Source of the DNA: Sphingomonas sp. 3P27F8
GTDB lineage: Bacteria > Pseudomonadota > Alphaproteobacteria > Sphingomonadales > Sphingomonadaceae
Direction of reading: 5' to 3'
Length of the DNA: 64,000 nucleotides
Assembly (NCBI RefSeq): GCF_005502745.1
Contig: NZ_SCNL01000005.1
Coordinates: 124,001 to 188,000 of the forward strand
How positions within the stretch are numbered: position 1 is the first letter of the stretch; the number at the start of each line of letters is the position of its first letter. Position numbers and translations under genes: made by a program. The notes beneath the pieces were generated by a model that had not been told where the DNA came from, ran no database searches, and worked only from the letters and a program-made list of their open reading frames with translations. Shown in pieces: positions 16,641 through 23,683 of the stretch.

Positions 16641-16794
16641 GCAACCCGCCCGCCTGCGGCCCGTGTTGCCCGGCGGCGAGACCGCCGCCGGGCTGCCCGC
16701 GCCAGCCTTGTCGGGGGGTGGCGCCCGCCCCTGATGCCGACGGGCGGGAGGGCGCGTCGCCGCACTTGCGCGGCGTCGTCACTGGAGACCTCTC
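16641..16794. promoter_or_regulatory. Leader D: repeated blocks and strong hairpins before the DUF2493 gene
   Basis: Three blocks are shared with leader E: GCAACCCGCC at 16641, GGCCCGTGTTGC at 16658, and a 19-mer at 16692-16710 (GCTGCCCGCGCCAGCCTTG). Between the last two lies an 11-bp GC stem, 16668-16678 with 16683-16693, around a four-base loop. Two further stem-loops follow: one where GCGCC and CGCCC pair with GGGCG and GGCGC, and CGCCGC-N6-GCGGCG. A 55-codon frame over this stretch (16567-16734) is not conserved in leader E, so the conservation is at DNA level. Confidence 0.5.
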
Positions 16795-17763
16795 ATGTCC
16801 ACCACTCTTGCCGCCCAGCTCGCTGCGCTCGAACTCGGCCACCTGTCCATCCGCGCAGACGCCGGCACTAGCAACCGCAACCCGCTCGAGCCGGATGCTA
16901 TCGACCAGACGCTGGCGGCGGTCTGGTCCGACCTGTTCGGACTGTTCACCGATACCATCCTCGAGAACCAGGCCGAGGAACTTGGCTGGGGCGTGGTCAA
17001 CCTCTTCCACCGCGCTGCCGCCAAGGCCTCGACCCGGATCGATCGCGCGACCGATGAAATTCGGCTGCTGCTCGCGACCAACGACGGCTCGGAAGTCCAC
17101 AGCACCGAACTGGAGGAGCAGGTCGAGCGCGCCCAGGCAGCCGAAGGCGAGATGCTGGCGCTCGAGGCGCTGCGCGAGACGGCTGCCGCTCTCTATCTGG
17201 CCGAGACCGGATCGTCGTGGCGGCCTGCTGGCGGGTCGCGCCTCAGCCATGATGCGCTCACCACATCGGCGGTCGTGCAGGGGCGCGAGTTCCTCAAGGC
17301 ACGCGCCGAGGGAAAGCGCCGCGCGGCGATGCCGCAGGGTACCCCGATCCTTTTCGCCGGCGGTCGACTGACCTTCAGCTCGACCGACGACGCGAAGGCC
17401 TATGGCGATGCGATCTGGCAGACGCTCGACCGCGTTCGCGCCAATGTCGGCGAAATGGTCCTCGTCCACGGCGGTGATGGCAAGGGCGCCGATCGCCTGG
17501 CGGCATCCTGGGCCGAACGGCATAAGGTGCCGCAGATCAGCTTCAGCCTCGACACGCGCCTCGGTGCCCGTGCCGGGTTCCGGCGCAACGAGCAGATGCT
17601 CGATCTGAAACCCCGCTACGTCGTTGCCTTTGCCGGCAACGGCGTTCTCGAACGCCTCGTCATTCAGGCCAAGGAGCGCGGAATTTCGGTGGTCGATCGG
17701 CGTGGCCCGCTCGGCACGAACCCCAAGCAGCATGCCCGAGCCCATGCGGCCAGCCACTGCTGA
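16795..17763 (+). CDS. DUF2493 / SLOG-fold protein
   Basis: The 322-residue protein has a long helical N-terminal region (1-170) and a C-terminal DUF2493 domain of the SLOG superfamily. The core motif is LVHGGDGKGADRLAASWAE (about 223-241), followed by GFRRNEQML and VVAFAGNG. SLOG proteins bind nucleotides or nucleotide-derived ligands. DUF2493 proteins are frequent on conjugative elements and phages beside antirestriction genes, and some are thought to act in nucleotide sensing. GGAGAC before the ATG is a plausible ribosome binding site. The biochemical role here is unknown. Confidence 0.85.
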   Translation: MSTTLAAQLAALELGHLSIRADAGTSNRNPLEPDAIDQTLAAVWSDLFGLFTDTILENQAEELGWGVVNLFHRAAAKASTRIDRATDEIRLLLATNDGSEVHSTELEEQVERAQAAEGEMLALEALRETAAALYLAETGSSWRPAGGSRLSHDALTTSAVVQGREFLKARAEGKRRAAMPQGTPILFAGGRLTFSSTDDAKAYGDAIWQTLDRVRANVGEMVLVHGGDGKGADRLAASWAERHKVPQISFSLDTRLGARAGFRRNEQMLDLKPRYVVAFAGNGVLERLVIQAKERGISVVDRRGPLGTNPKQHARAHAASHC

Positions 17764-17770
17764 TCCTATC

Positions 17771-17794
17771 GGAGCGTGGCTTCGGCCACGCTCC
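17771..17794. terminator. Bidirectional terminator hairpin
   Basis: GGAGCGTGGC and GCCACGCTCC form a perfect 10-bp stem closed by a TTCG tetraloop. It lies between the converging ends of the DUF2493 gene and the Nudix gene. The T tract is weak, so the call rests on the perfect stem and the convergent position. Confidence 0.7.
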
Positions 17795-17797
17795 TCA

Positions 17798-18295
17798 CTA
17801 TCTACCGTGAGCGGCTCGTTGGCGTGCCTTACCCGCTGCGATCCATTGCTCGAAAGCGCGCAAAACCTGGCGCAACTGAGCGTCCCTGACGACCCGTCGG
17901 GCACTTGCCAGCGTGAACCAGGATCGCTCCCGCTGGTGTCGTTCCGGCCAGTCCACCAGCTCCGCCTCGACCTCGAGTGCAAACGCTTCAATCCTCACGT
18001 CAGCGACGAACCCGAGGACCGAGCGGCCCGGCTGACGATATCGTCCGATCGCGTCAGGCACGATGCGGCCGGTCACGCCGGCCTCTTCGAGAGCTTCCCG
18101 TCCCGCGGATTGCGCCGCATCCAGACCGCGCCCGATCTTGCCCTTGGGCAGGATCCAGCGCCGGCGTGTTCGCGACGTGACGAGCAGGACCGAGACGCTT
18201 CCGGTCGGCTCGATGCGGTAGGGGATTGCGGCAGACTGGAGCGTCACGGGTCTCGGAAAAGCAGCGGCATTGATGCCGCATACAGCACGATGCAA
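17798..18295 (-). CDS. Nudix hydrolase
   Basis: The protein has 165 residues. The Nudix helix reads RRWILPKGKIGRG and then GREALEEAGVTG, so the REx2EExG core is intact, although the Glu usually found nine positions before it is not conserved. This matches Nudix proteins with the LPKG variant that act on diphosphoinositol polyphosphates or dinucleotide polyphosphates. The substrate cannot be read from sequence. The gene runs against its neighbours and converges on the DUF2493 gene. The exact start (18295 or an internal codon) is uncertain. Confidence 0.85.
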   Translation of the reverse strand: MHRAVCGINAAAFPRPVTLQSAAIPYRIEPTGSVSVLLVTSRTRRRWILPKGKIGRGLDAAQSAGREALEEAGVTGRIVPDAIGRYRQPGRSVLGFVADVRIEAFALEVEAELVDWPERHQRERSWFTLASARRVVRDAQLRQVLRAFEQWIAAGKARQRAAHGR

Positions 18296-18326
18296 CCGGC
18301 TGCTCCACCGCTTTGATGTCGCCCGC

Positions 18327-18335
18327 TTTCCTACA
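18327..18335 (+). promoter_or_regulatory. TTTCCTACA motif, copy 2
   Basis: TTTCCTACA in the context CCGCTTTCCTACACG lies 28 bp upstream of the nuclease-like gene start at 18364. It matches the copies at 6711, 20072 and 21012. Confidence 0.4.
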
Positions 18336-18363
18336 CGCCGGTCAGCCCCTTAATGCCCGCGGC

Positions 18364-18816
18364 ATGTCACTCCTCCTTCTCGCCGCCGCCTCGATGATCG
18401 TCCCAGCCGGTGCGCGCTTCACCTGCACGCCGGTTGCGGTCTGGGACGGTGATGGTCCGATATGGTGCGCGGAGGGTCCGCGGATCCGACTGGCCGGGAT
18501 CGCCGCACGCGAGATCGACGGCAGCTGTCGGAAGGGTCACCCCTGCCCCGGTGAGTCCGGCCGAGCTGCGCGCGATCACCTCGTCCAGCTGCTTGGCGGG
18601 GCACGCGGCACGCGTCGAACGGGCCATGTCGTCGTGCGCGGTCCGGTGCTCACCTGCCGATCGAACGGCGCTGCCCGCGGCACCCGAACCGGCGCTTTCT
18701 GCCGCTCCGCAACGACAGGCGACCTCTCCTGCGCGATGGTCCGGAGCGGCTATGCACTCGCCTGGGCGCGCTATGACGGCAAGCTGGTCTGCCGATCGGA
18801 CCAAGGCCATTCCTGA
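18364..18816 (+). CDS. Secreted thermonuclease-like (SNase-fold) protein
   Basis: The 150-residue protein starts at the ATG at 18364 with a short signal peptide (MSLLLLAAASMIVPAGA) and is probably periplasmic. The following part reads VAVWDGDGPIWC, then GPRIRLAGIAAREIDGSC, which matches the start of the staphylococcal nuclease fold (V-x-DGD, R-x-x-GIxAPE). The usual APE is changed to ARE, and the C-terminal half keeps CAMVRSGYALAW. Such proteins are common on conjugative elements. Because of the variant motif, catalysis is uncertain. Confidence 0.7.
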   Translation: MSLLLLAAASMIVPAGARFTCTPVAVWDGDGPIWCAEGPRIRLAGIAAREIDGSCRKGHPCPGESGRAARDHLVQLLGGARGTRRTGHVVVRGPVLTCRSNGAARGTRTGAFCRSATTGDLSCAMVRSGYALAWARYDGKLVCRSDQGHS

Positions 18817-18901
18817 TGTCGGAGCGGTGAGGGCTCAATCTCCACCAGCACCTGGAACCGTCCCCATCGCCGCCTGATCCCTATGGCGGTCGCGAACCGC
18901 T

Positions 18902-19082
18902 GCAACCCGCCGTTCAAGGCCCGTGTTGCGCCCGCGCTGACGCTTGGCGCTGCCCGCGCCAGCCTTGCCCGTCAGGTTCCCCTCCGGCCTGCCGGCCTCG
19001 GTGCATCGCCCCGCTGAAGCCCGCCATGGCCGGGTTCTGCGTCGACGGGAACGGTCCCGGCGACCTTTCAGGAGCGAGCCTC
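18902..19082. promoter_or_regulatory. Leader E: repeated blocks before ssb
   Basis: It carries the same three blocks as leader D: GCAACCCGCC at 18902, GGCCCGTGTTGC at 18918 and the identical 19-mer at 18949-18967. The sequence between blocks two and three differs. A further imperfect inverted repeat (GAAGCCCG with CGGGTTC) and GGGA-N4-TCCC lie closer to the ssb start. AGGAGCGAG before the ATG at 19083 is the ribosome binding site. No gene is evident between 18817 and 19082. Confidence 0.5.
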
Positions 19083-19493
19083 ATGACCAACACCGTTCTT
19101 CTTGTCGGGAATCTCGGCACCGATCCCGAGACCCGCACCACCCGCGGCGAAACCCGGGTCGTCAGCCTCAGCCTCGGCACCAGCCGGCCCAAGCGCGACA
19201 GCGAGGGCAAGACCTTCAAGGATGCGAGCGGCTTCACCGCCAAGGAAACCGAGTGGCACCGCATCACGTGCTTTAACGGCCTCGGCAAGACCGTCGCGCA
19301 GTACGCCACCAAGGGGATGATGCTCGCGGTGCGCGGTCGCATCCACTACAGCAAGTGGACCGATCGGGAGGGGGTCGAGCGGTACGGCTGCGAGATCATC
19401 GCCGAGGACGTGCAGTTCCTCAGCCGCGGCAAGCCGGCGAGCGCGGGTGATCCCGGAAGCCAGAACGACATCGACGACGACCTTCCCTTCTGA
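19083..19493 (+). CDS. ssb: Single-stranded DNA-binding protein
   Basis: This 136-residue protein has a single OB fold: TVLLVGNLGTDPETR, then VVSLSLGTSRP, ETEWHRITCF and GMMLAVRGRIHY. It ends in the acidic tip DIDDDLPF, which recruits host repair and replication proteins. Residue count and tail match plasmid SSBs. SSB genes are hallmark leading-region genes and coat the incoming single strand. It follows leader E and is closed by a strong terminator. Confidence 0.95.
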   Translation: MTNTVLLVGNLGTDPETRTTRGETRVVSLSLGTSRPKRDSEGKTFKDASGFTAKETEWHRITCFNGLGKTVAQYATKGMMLAVRGRIHYSKWTDREGVERYGCEIIAEDVQFLSRGKPASAGDPGSQNDIDDDLPF

Positions 19494-19504
19494 GCGGTCG
19501 GATC

Positions 19505-19534
19505 AGCCCCGGCGGCCATGCCGCCGGGGCTTTC
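19505..19534. terminator. Rho-independent terminator after ssb
   Basis: AGCCCCGGCGGC and GCCGCCGGGGCT form a perfect 12-bp stem with the loop CAT, followed by TTCC. It lies directly after ssb and before the end of the minus-strand gene at 19536, so it may act in both directions. Confidence 0.8.
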
Positions 19535-19535
19535 C

Positions 19536-19757
19536 TCATGCTTGCGGGCGGGTTCCAAAATGCCGCGCAACGATGGCGTCGAGCCGCCGCGTCAGCAGCC
19601 CGGCGAGCGCGAGCGCATCGCGCTCCGCATCGAACGGATCGCGCTCAAAGGCCGTGACGATCGCGTCGCGCAGCCAGTAGCTCGTCGACGGATCGGCAAG
19701 GATCGCCAGCAACTCGGCAACGTCCCCTGCCCCTCGACTTGGGTCAGGCCGGGTCAT
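19536..19757 (-). CDS. Small hypothetical protein (73 aa)
   Basis: The ATG at 19757 gives a helical protein (DVAELLAILADPSTSYWL, then LTRRLDAIVARHF). It overlaps the preceding gene by 14 bases, so the two are coupled. The pairing with a DUF6437-like gene next to ssb and the relaxase genes suggests a mobilisation-linked function, but I do not recognise the family. Confidence 0.55.
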   Translation of the reverse strand: MTRPDPSRGAGDVAELLAILADPSTSYWLRDAIVTAFERDPFDAERDALALAGLLTRRLDAIVARHFGTRPQA

Positions 19758-20013
19758 CGCCGCCTCCCGTTCCGGCCGACTTCGGCGCGCCTGCGGGGCC
19801 CGGACGCCGCTGCGGAACCGGGTTGTCGAGAGCGTGCCGGATCGCCTGACGGAGGCCTTCGGAACCCAAGGCGCCGCCGCCAGCGTCGAGCACGATGATG
19901 CCCAGCTCCAGGGCCGCCGCTTGGCGCAGGGCATCGCGCAAGCTCGCCAGCCGTCGTTCTTCTTCGTCATGTCGGGTGAGCGCATCGAGCGCGCTCGGCT
20001 TCTTCTTGGCCAC
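19744..20013 (-). CDS. Small conserved protein, DUF6437-like, of conjugative elements
   Basis: A GTG at 20013 starts an 89-residue protein beginning AKKKPSALDALTRHDEEER, followed by a helical segment (LRQAAALELGIIVLDAGGG) and a Pro/Gly/Ala-rich tail. I recall this pattern as a small family found beside relaxase genes in sphingomonads. The basic start and helical body resemble relaxosome accessory proteins. A TTTCCTACA motif lies 59 bp upstream on the same strand. The function is not established. Confidence 0.65.
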   Translation of the reverse strand: MAKKKPSALDALTRHDEEERRLASLRDALRQAAALELGIIVLDAGGGALGSEGLRQAIRHALDNPVPQRRPGPAGAPKSAGTGGGDDPA

Positions 20014-20071
20014 GACCAGTCTCCTGTCGGTCGAAGCCCCTTCCGACCTCTTCTTCGCCCAGGCGCGTGCC

Positions 20072-20080
20072 TGTAGGAAA
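20072..20080 (-). promoter_or_regulatory. TTTCCTACA motif, copy 3
   Basis: Read on the minus strand this is GCACTTTCCTACAG, identical over 14 bases to copy 1. It lies 59 bp upstream of the GTG of the minus-strand gene ending at 19744. Confidence 0.4.
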
Positions 20081-20242
20081 GTGCTTTCTCGGTCGATCGG
20101 CCCAAGTCTTCTCCACGAGCGTGCCGCATCCAATCGGTCGTCGCGGGCATCGAGCCCGCGCCGACCGAGCTCTTCTACTCGCTCGACATGGGGAAGCATG
20201 ACAGCGGCGAAGACCGGGCCTCAAGGACGACGGGGCCCCACC

Positions 20243-20345
20243 ATTTTTCCGGCCGATCGAGGTCAGCCCGTTCCAACGAGCGTCGCGCATGGCCGGAAAA
20301 ATCGTGACCCCCATCGCCGCTAACGCGGCCGCTCCTTCGGAGCGG
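20243..20345. repeat. Leader F: 12-bp inverted repeat and short hairpin in a gene-free stretch
   Basis: ATTTTTCCGGCC at 20243-20254 is the exact reverse complement of GGCCGGAAAAAT at 20291-20302, with 36 bases between. A tighter hairpin follows, CCGCTCC at 20329-20335 with GGAGCGG at 20339-20345 around a three-base loop. The stretch 20014-20413 holds no gene. The structures may be a leader of the small gene at 20414 or part of a transfer or replication site. Confidence 0.5.
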
Positions 20346-20413
20346 TCCCTGACCCCCGATCTTCCCCGCTGTCCCTCAGACGCCGTCTTTGACGAAGAAT
20401 GAGAGGACGGACG

Positions 20414-20653
20414 ATGACCTTCTACAGCCCGATTACCACCACCGCCGCCGCTGCCACGGACCACGACGCCTATATGGCCGCCTACGCTAAGGCCGCGGCA
20501 AGGGCGCCGTACAGCTACTTCGACCAGCACATCATCCGCACCGACGATGGCTGCTACTGGGTTGCCGATGAAGGAGACTATGAGACGCTGTTGGCGGACC
20601 TGATTGACCGGATCGTCCACACCGTGCCCGCCGGCCGCAGCGACGAATACTAA
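20414..20653 (+). CDS. Small hypothetical protein (79 aa)
   Basis: The ATG at 20414 follows GAGAGGACG and gives an acidic soluble protein (MTFYSPITTTAAAATDHDAY, then DDGCYWVADEGDYETLLADL). It has no motif I recognise. A clear terminator follows the stop codon, which supports that it is a real transcription unit. It is the last plus-strand gene before the presumed oriT stretch. Confidence 0.6.
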   Translation: MTFYSPITTTAAAATDHDAYMAAYAKAAARAPYSYFDQHIIRTDDGCYWVADEGDYETLLADLIDRIVHTVPAGRSDEY

Positions 20654-20657
20654 GCCG

Positions 20658-20685
20658 GCGAGAGGGGCAGTCACCCTCTCGCTTT
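20658..20685 (+). terminator. Rho-independent terminator
   Basis: GCGAGAGGG at 20658-20666 and CCCTCTCGC at 20674-20682 form a perfect 9-bp stem with a seven-base loop, followed by TTT. It lies five bases after the stop codon of the small gene. Confidence 0.8.
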
Positions 20686-21093
20686 GCTCGTCCAGAGCAC
20701 CTCCTTCCTCGCGCTAAACTCTCATCCTCCCGGCCATAGCCATCCCTTTGCGATGGTGCGTTCACGCCGTCGGCGATCCCACCGGACACCGCATCGAAGC
20801 CCGATCGTCAGTCTATCATCCCCTACCGCAGCACCTAGACGATATGGCGCAAAGGGAGCACACCCTATGCGGCAAGCTCGCAGGATAAGAGTTTGAGGAA
20901 CCCCGCCAAAAGCCGTCCCACGCCCACATGCATTTCGTGGTTCTTTGTGGGGCCGTGGCTAAGCCATTGTTTTCGGCTGAAGGATAGTTGAAGCCGAACC
21001 GCGAAAAGCGTTTTCCTACAGCCCCCGGCCGCTGCTAGACGAACCCTGCCTTGCGACGCGCGACCATGCTCCTCCGGCATACCGGAGTCGTGC
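20686..21093. other. Gene-free stretch with inverted repeats; candidate oriT
   Basis: No credible gene lies here. It contains CCCTTTGCG at 20744 with its reverse complement at 20848, CCCACA with TGTGGG at about 20922-20950, and TTCGGCT at 20972-20978 with AGCCGAA at 20992-20998. It directly precedes a small relaxosome-type gene, the coupling protein and the MobF relaxase, which is the usual site of an origin of transfer. The nick site cannot be identified by eye. Confidence 0.35.
21012..21020 (+). promoter_or_regulatory. TTTCCTACA motif, copy 4
   Basis: The context is GCGTTTTCCTACAGC, 73 bp upstream of the relaxosome-type gene at 21094. Orientation relative to the gene agrees with the other three copies. 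Confidence 0.4.
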
Positions 21094-21384
21094 ATGTCAT
21101 ATCATCAGTTCATCACCGTTCGCATGAGCGGAGCGATGCGCGCCGAGCTCGACCAACTCGTTGCAAGTCGCAGGACCGACATCGGCAAACTCGTCCGCGA
21201 GCTGATCGCTCGCGAACTGCATGCTGCCCCTGATCGGATCGGGGAGGCGCTGGGACAGCTGCTGTTCGTAGCCATCGCGCTCGACGAGCTCCTTGCCGCC
21301 CATGCCGATCCCAATCTGCGCGCGACCGTGATCCGCCTGTGGCGCGACGCGACCTCCGAGGAGGGCCGGTTTCATGCGGCATAA
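21094..21384 (+). CDS. Small relaxosome-type protein, possible ribbon-helix-helix
   Basis: The 96-residue protein begins YHQFITVRMSGAMRAELDQL and DIGKLVRELIARELH, a strand followed by two helices as in ribbon-helix-helix DNA-binding proteins. Its stop overlaps the start of traD by 11 bases, so they are translated together. Proteins of this type in this position bind oriT and assist the relaxase, in the way that TraM or TrwA do. The assignment is from position and pattern, not from a clear family match. Confidence 0.65.
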   Translation: MSYHQFITVRMSGAMRAELDQLVASRRTDIGKLVRELIARELHAAPDRIGEALGQLLFVAIALDELLAAHADPNLRATVIRLWRDATSEEGRFHAA

Positions 21385-23677
21385 GCTCGTCAACTTCACC
21401 CGCGGCAGCCAGCTGATCGGGCATTTCGGCTTTATGTTCGCGGCCGGTCTCAAGGGGCCCGCCCTGGTCGCCACGGCAGTGTTCGCGGGCCTGATCTGGT
21501 GGCGGGTCACCGCCGCCCTGAGCGATGCCGAGAGCTATTTATCGTGGATGCGACTTTATGTCGCGGGCTACACCTGGTTCGAGTTCGACCCCACCAAGAC
21601 CGTCAACCTAGCACGCGACGGCACCCCTATCCTCGTGCCGATCGCGCGCGCCGCCGGTCACCCGCTGATGGCAGCCGCCTGGACCAAATGCATGATCGCG
21701 GTGCGCAGCGGTGCCATTCTCGCGGCCGCTATCACCTTACCAGCGACCGTCGCCTTCGCCTGGGTAGCGGCATGGTTCGGCCGTCGCTCAAAGGAGAGCC
21801 GGCACGAGCGCGGAGCGACTCTGGCAACCTTGCCGGCGCTGGTGACGGAGGTCGAGGGGCACAATCGGGTCGAGCGAGCGACCGAATATCGGCGTATCCT
21901 CGGGGCCGGATGGCGCTTGTCGTCGACAGCCGAACGTCAGGCAGCGAACCTCTACGAACCCTATTCGCTCGCCGGCGTGCCATTTCCGTGGCGCCTCGAG
22001 CAGAGCCACGTCATGCTGATCGGCACGACCGGTACGGGCAAGACCGTCTGCCTGCGCGACTTGCTCGCCCAGGTCCGCGCGCGACGGCACCGCGCCGTCA
22101 TCTTCGATCTCACCGGCGCGTTCATCGAAGCCTTCTTCGATCCCGCACGCGACGTCATTCTGAACCCGCTCGACGCCCGTTGCCCGCAATGGTCGGTGTT
22201 CGAAGACTGCGTCGACGAGGCCGGCTTCACGGCGGCAGCCGAGGCGCTGGTGCCGCATGACGGCGGCGGCGCCGAGCAGTTCTGGGTGCTCGCGGCACGC
22301 ATGCTGTTCGTCGAAATGTGCCTCAAGCTTGCTGCCGAGGGGCGAACGACGAACCTCGCGCTGTCGACCGAATTGATGACCGCAAGCCTAGCGCATGTGC
22401 ACCAGCTTATGCAGGGCACGGTCGCCGACCCGCTGACTGCGCCGGAGGCGGCCCGAATGGCGGAGTCGATCAGGGCGGTCTTCAACGCCAACGCCAAGGC
22501 GCTACGCATGCTGCCGGTCGATGGCCCTCGCTTCTCGGTGCGACGCTGGGTCGAGGGCGAAGGGGAAGCCGGCGGCTTTCTGTTCGTCTCGGCGCGCTAC
22601 GTCGACATGGCGGTGGCCTCGCGACTGCTGACCGTCTGGATGGATACGGCGATGAACACGCTGATGGCCGGCCCGCGCACGCCCGACCTGAAGCTCTGGT
22701 TCCTGTTCGATGAGCTGGGTGCTCTGCACCGGTTACCGGCGCTCGAGAAGGGGCTTCAGACCGCCCGCAACTATGGTGGCGCGATCGTCGCCGGCGTTCA
22801 TGCCTATGCCAAGCTCAAGGAGACCTACGGCGACAACATGGCGATGACCTTGGCTGCGCTCGCCCGAACCAAGCTGGTGCTCGCCACCGCCGATCGGGAG
22901 TCCGCCACCTGGTGCTCCGATTTCATCGGACACCGCCAATATCGCGAGATGGAGGAGGGCTATAGCTACGGCTACAACAATGCTCGCGACGCCGTCAGTC
23001 TCACGCCGCGACGGCAGATCGAGCCGCTCCTGCTGCCTGATCAGCTGATGAACCTGCCGCGCCTCCAGGGCTATCTGAAGTTTCCGGACGGCTTCCCGGC
23101 CGCGCCAATCCGGCTCGACTATGTGGGCTTCCCGACCATTGCGGCTCCGTTCGAGCCAAGACACGCACATAGCTTCCGAACGCCACAGGGATCGCCGTCT
23201 TCGGGAGGTGAAGCCGGAGGCAATGAGGCGCCTGGATCAAGCGATCAGGGTCCTGGCGCACGCGATGCGCGGGAGCATGATATCGACGCATCGCGCGAGC
23301 CTTTGACCGACCGGAGCGATCGTCACGAAGAAGAACCAGTAGCGGCGACGGATCCGACGTTGAACCCTGCCCTCGTCCGATCGAGCCAAAGGACCGTGGG
23401 GCCGAGACCGGAACAGGGGCCTGCGGAAGGACCACTTAACAGTCCACACCGACCGGCGCTGCCGAAGCCTCCTGGATCGGGTGGCGTTCAGATCACGCCA
23501 GCCAGCAACGCTCCCGAGGAAGTGCAACGCGGCAACATGTTCGTCCCGGGCAAGCGCGATCCCGGCGCCGACGTGCGCACCCCGGCATCGCCCGAGAACG
23601 TCACCCGCCGCGAACTCCGCGAGGGCATCGCGCCGTCCGAAGATCGGACGATCGACCAGCCTGATCTCGGCTTCTGA
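21374..23677 (+). CDS. traD: Type IV coupling protein TraD
   Basis: This 767-residue inner-membrane ATPase has two transmembrane segments near the N-terminus (ALVATAVFAGLIWW and AAITLPATVAFAWVAAWF). Walker A is GTTGTGKT (about 217) and Walker B is WFLFDELGAL (about 440). The C-terminal 170 residues are hydrophilic and low in complexity, as in F TraD, and would contact the relaxosome. It pumps the relaxase-DNA complex into the secretion channel. The gene is followed six bases later by the relaxase gene. Confidence 0.9.
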   Translation: MRHKLVNFTRGSQLIGHFGFMFAAGLKGPALVATAVFAGLIWWRVTAALSDAESYLSWMRLYVAGYTWFEFDPTKTVNLARDGTPILVPIARAAGHPLMAAAWTKCMIAVRSGAILAAAITLPATVAFAWVAAWFGRRSKESRHERGATLATLPALVTEVEGHNRVERATEYRRILGAGWRLSSTAERQAANLYEPYSLAGVPFPWRLEQSHVMLIGTTGTGKTVCLRDLLAQVRARRHRAVIFDLTGAFIEAFFDPARDVILNPLDARCPQWSVFEDCVDEAGFTAAAEALVPHDGGGAEQFWVLAARMLFVEMCLKLAAEGRTTNLALSTELMTASLAHVHQLMQGTVADPLTAPEAARMAESIRAVFNANAKALRMLPVDGPRFSVRRWVEGEGEAGGFLFVSARYVDMAVASRLLTVWMDTAMNTLMAGPRTPDLKLWFLFDELGALHRLPALEKGLQTARNYGGAIVAGVHAYAKLKETYGDNMAMTLAALARTKLVLATADRESATWCSDFIGHRQYREMEEGYSYGYNNARDAVSLTPRRQIEPLLLPDQLMNLPRLQGYLKFPDGFPAAPIRLDYVGFPTIAAPFEPRHAHSFRTPQGSPSSGGEAGGNEAPGSSDQGPGARDAREHDIDASREPLTDRSDRHEEEPVAATDPTLNPALVRSSQRTVGPRPEQGPAEGPLNSPHRPALPKPPGSGGVQITPASNAPEEVQRGNMFVPGKRDPGADVRTPASPENVTRRELREGIAPSEDRTIDQPDLGF

Positions 23678-23683
23678 CCCGCC

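Noticed and set aside
16567..16734. Small gene overlapping the stop of the gene ending at 16570
   Set aside because: The DNA is conserved in leader E but with a spacing change that shifts the frame, so the conservation is not at protein level.
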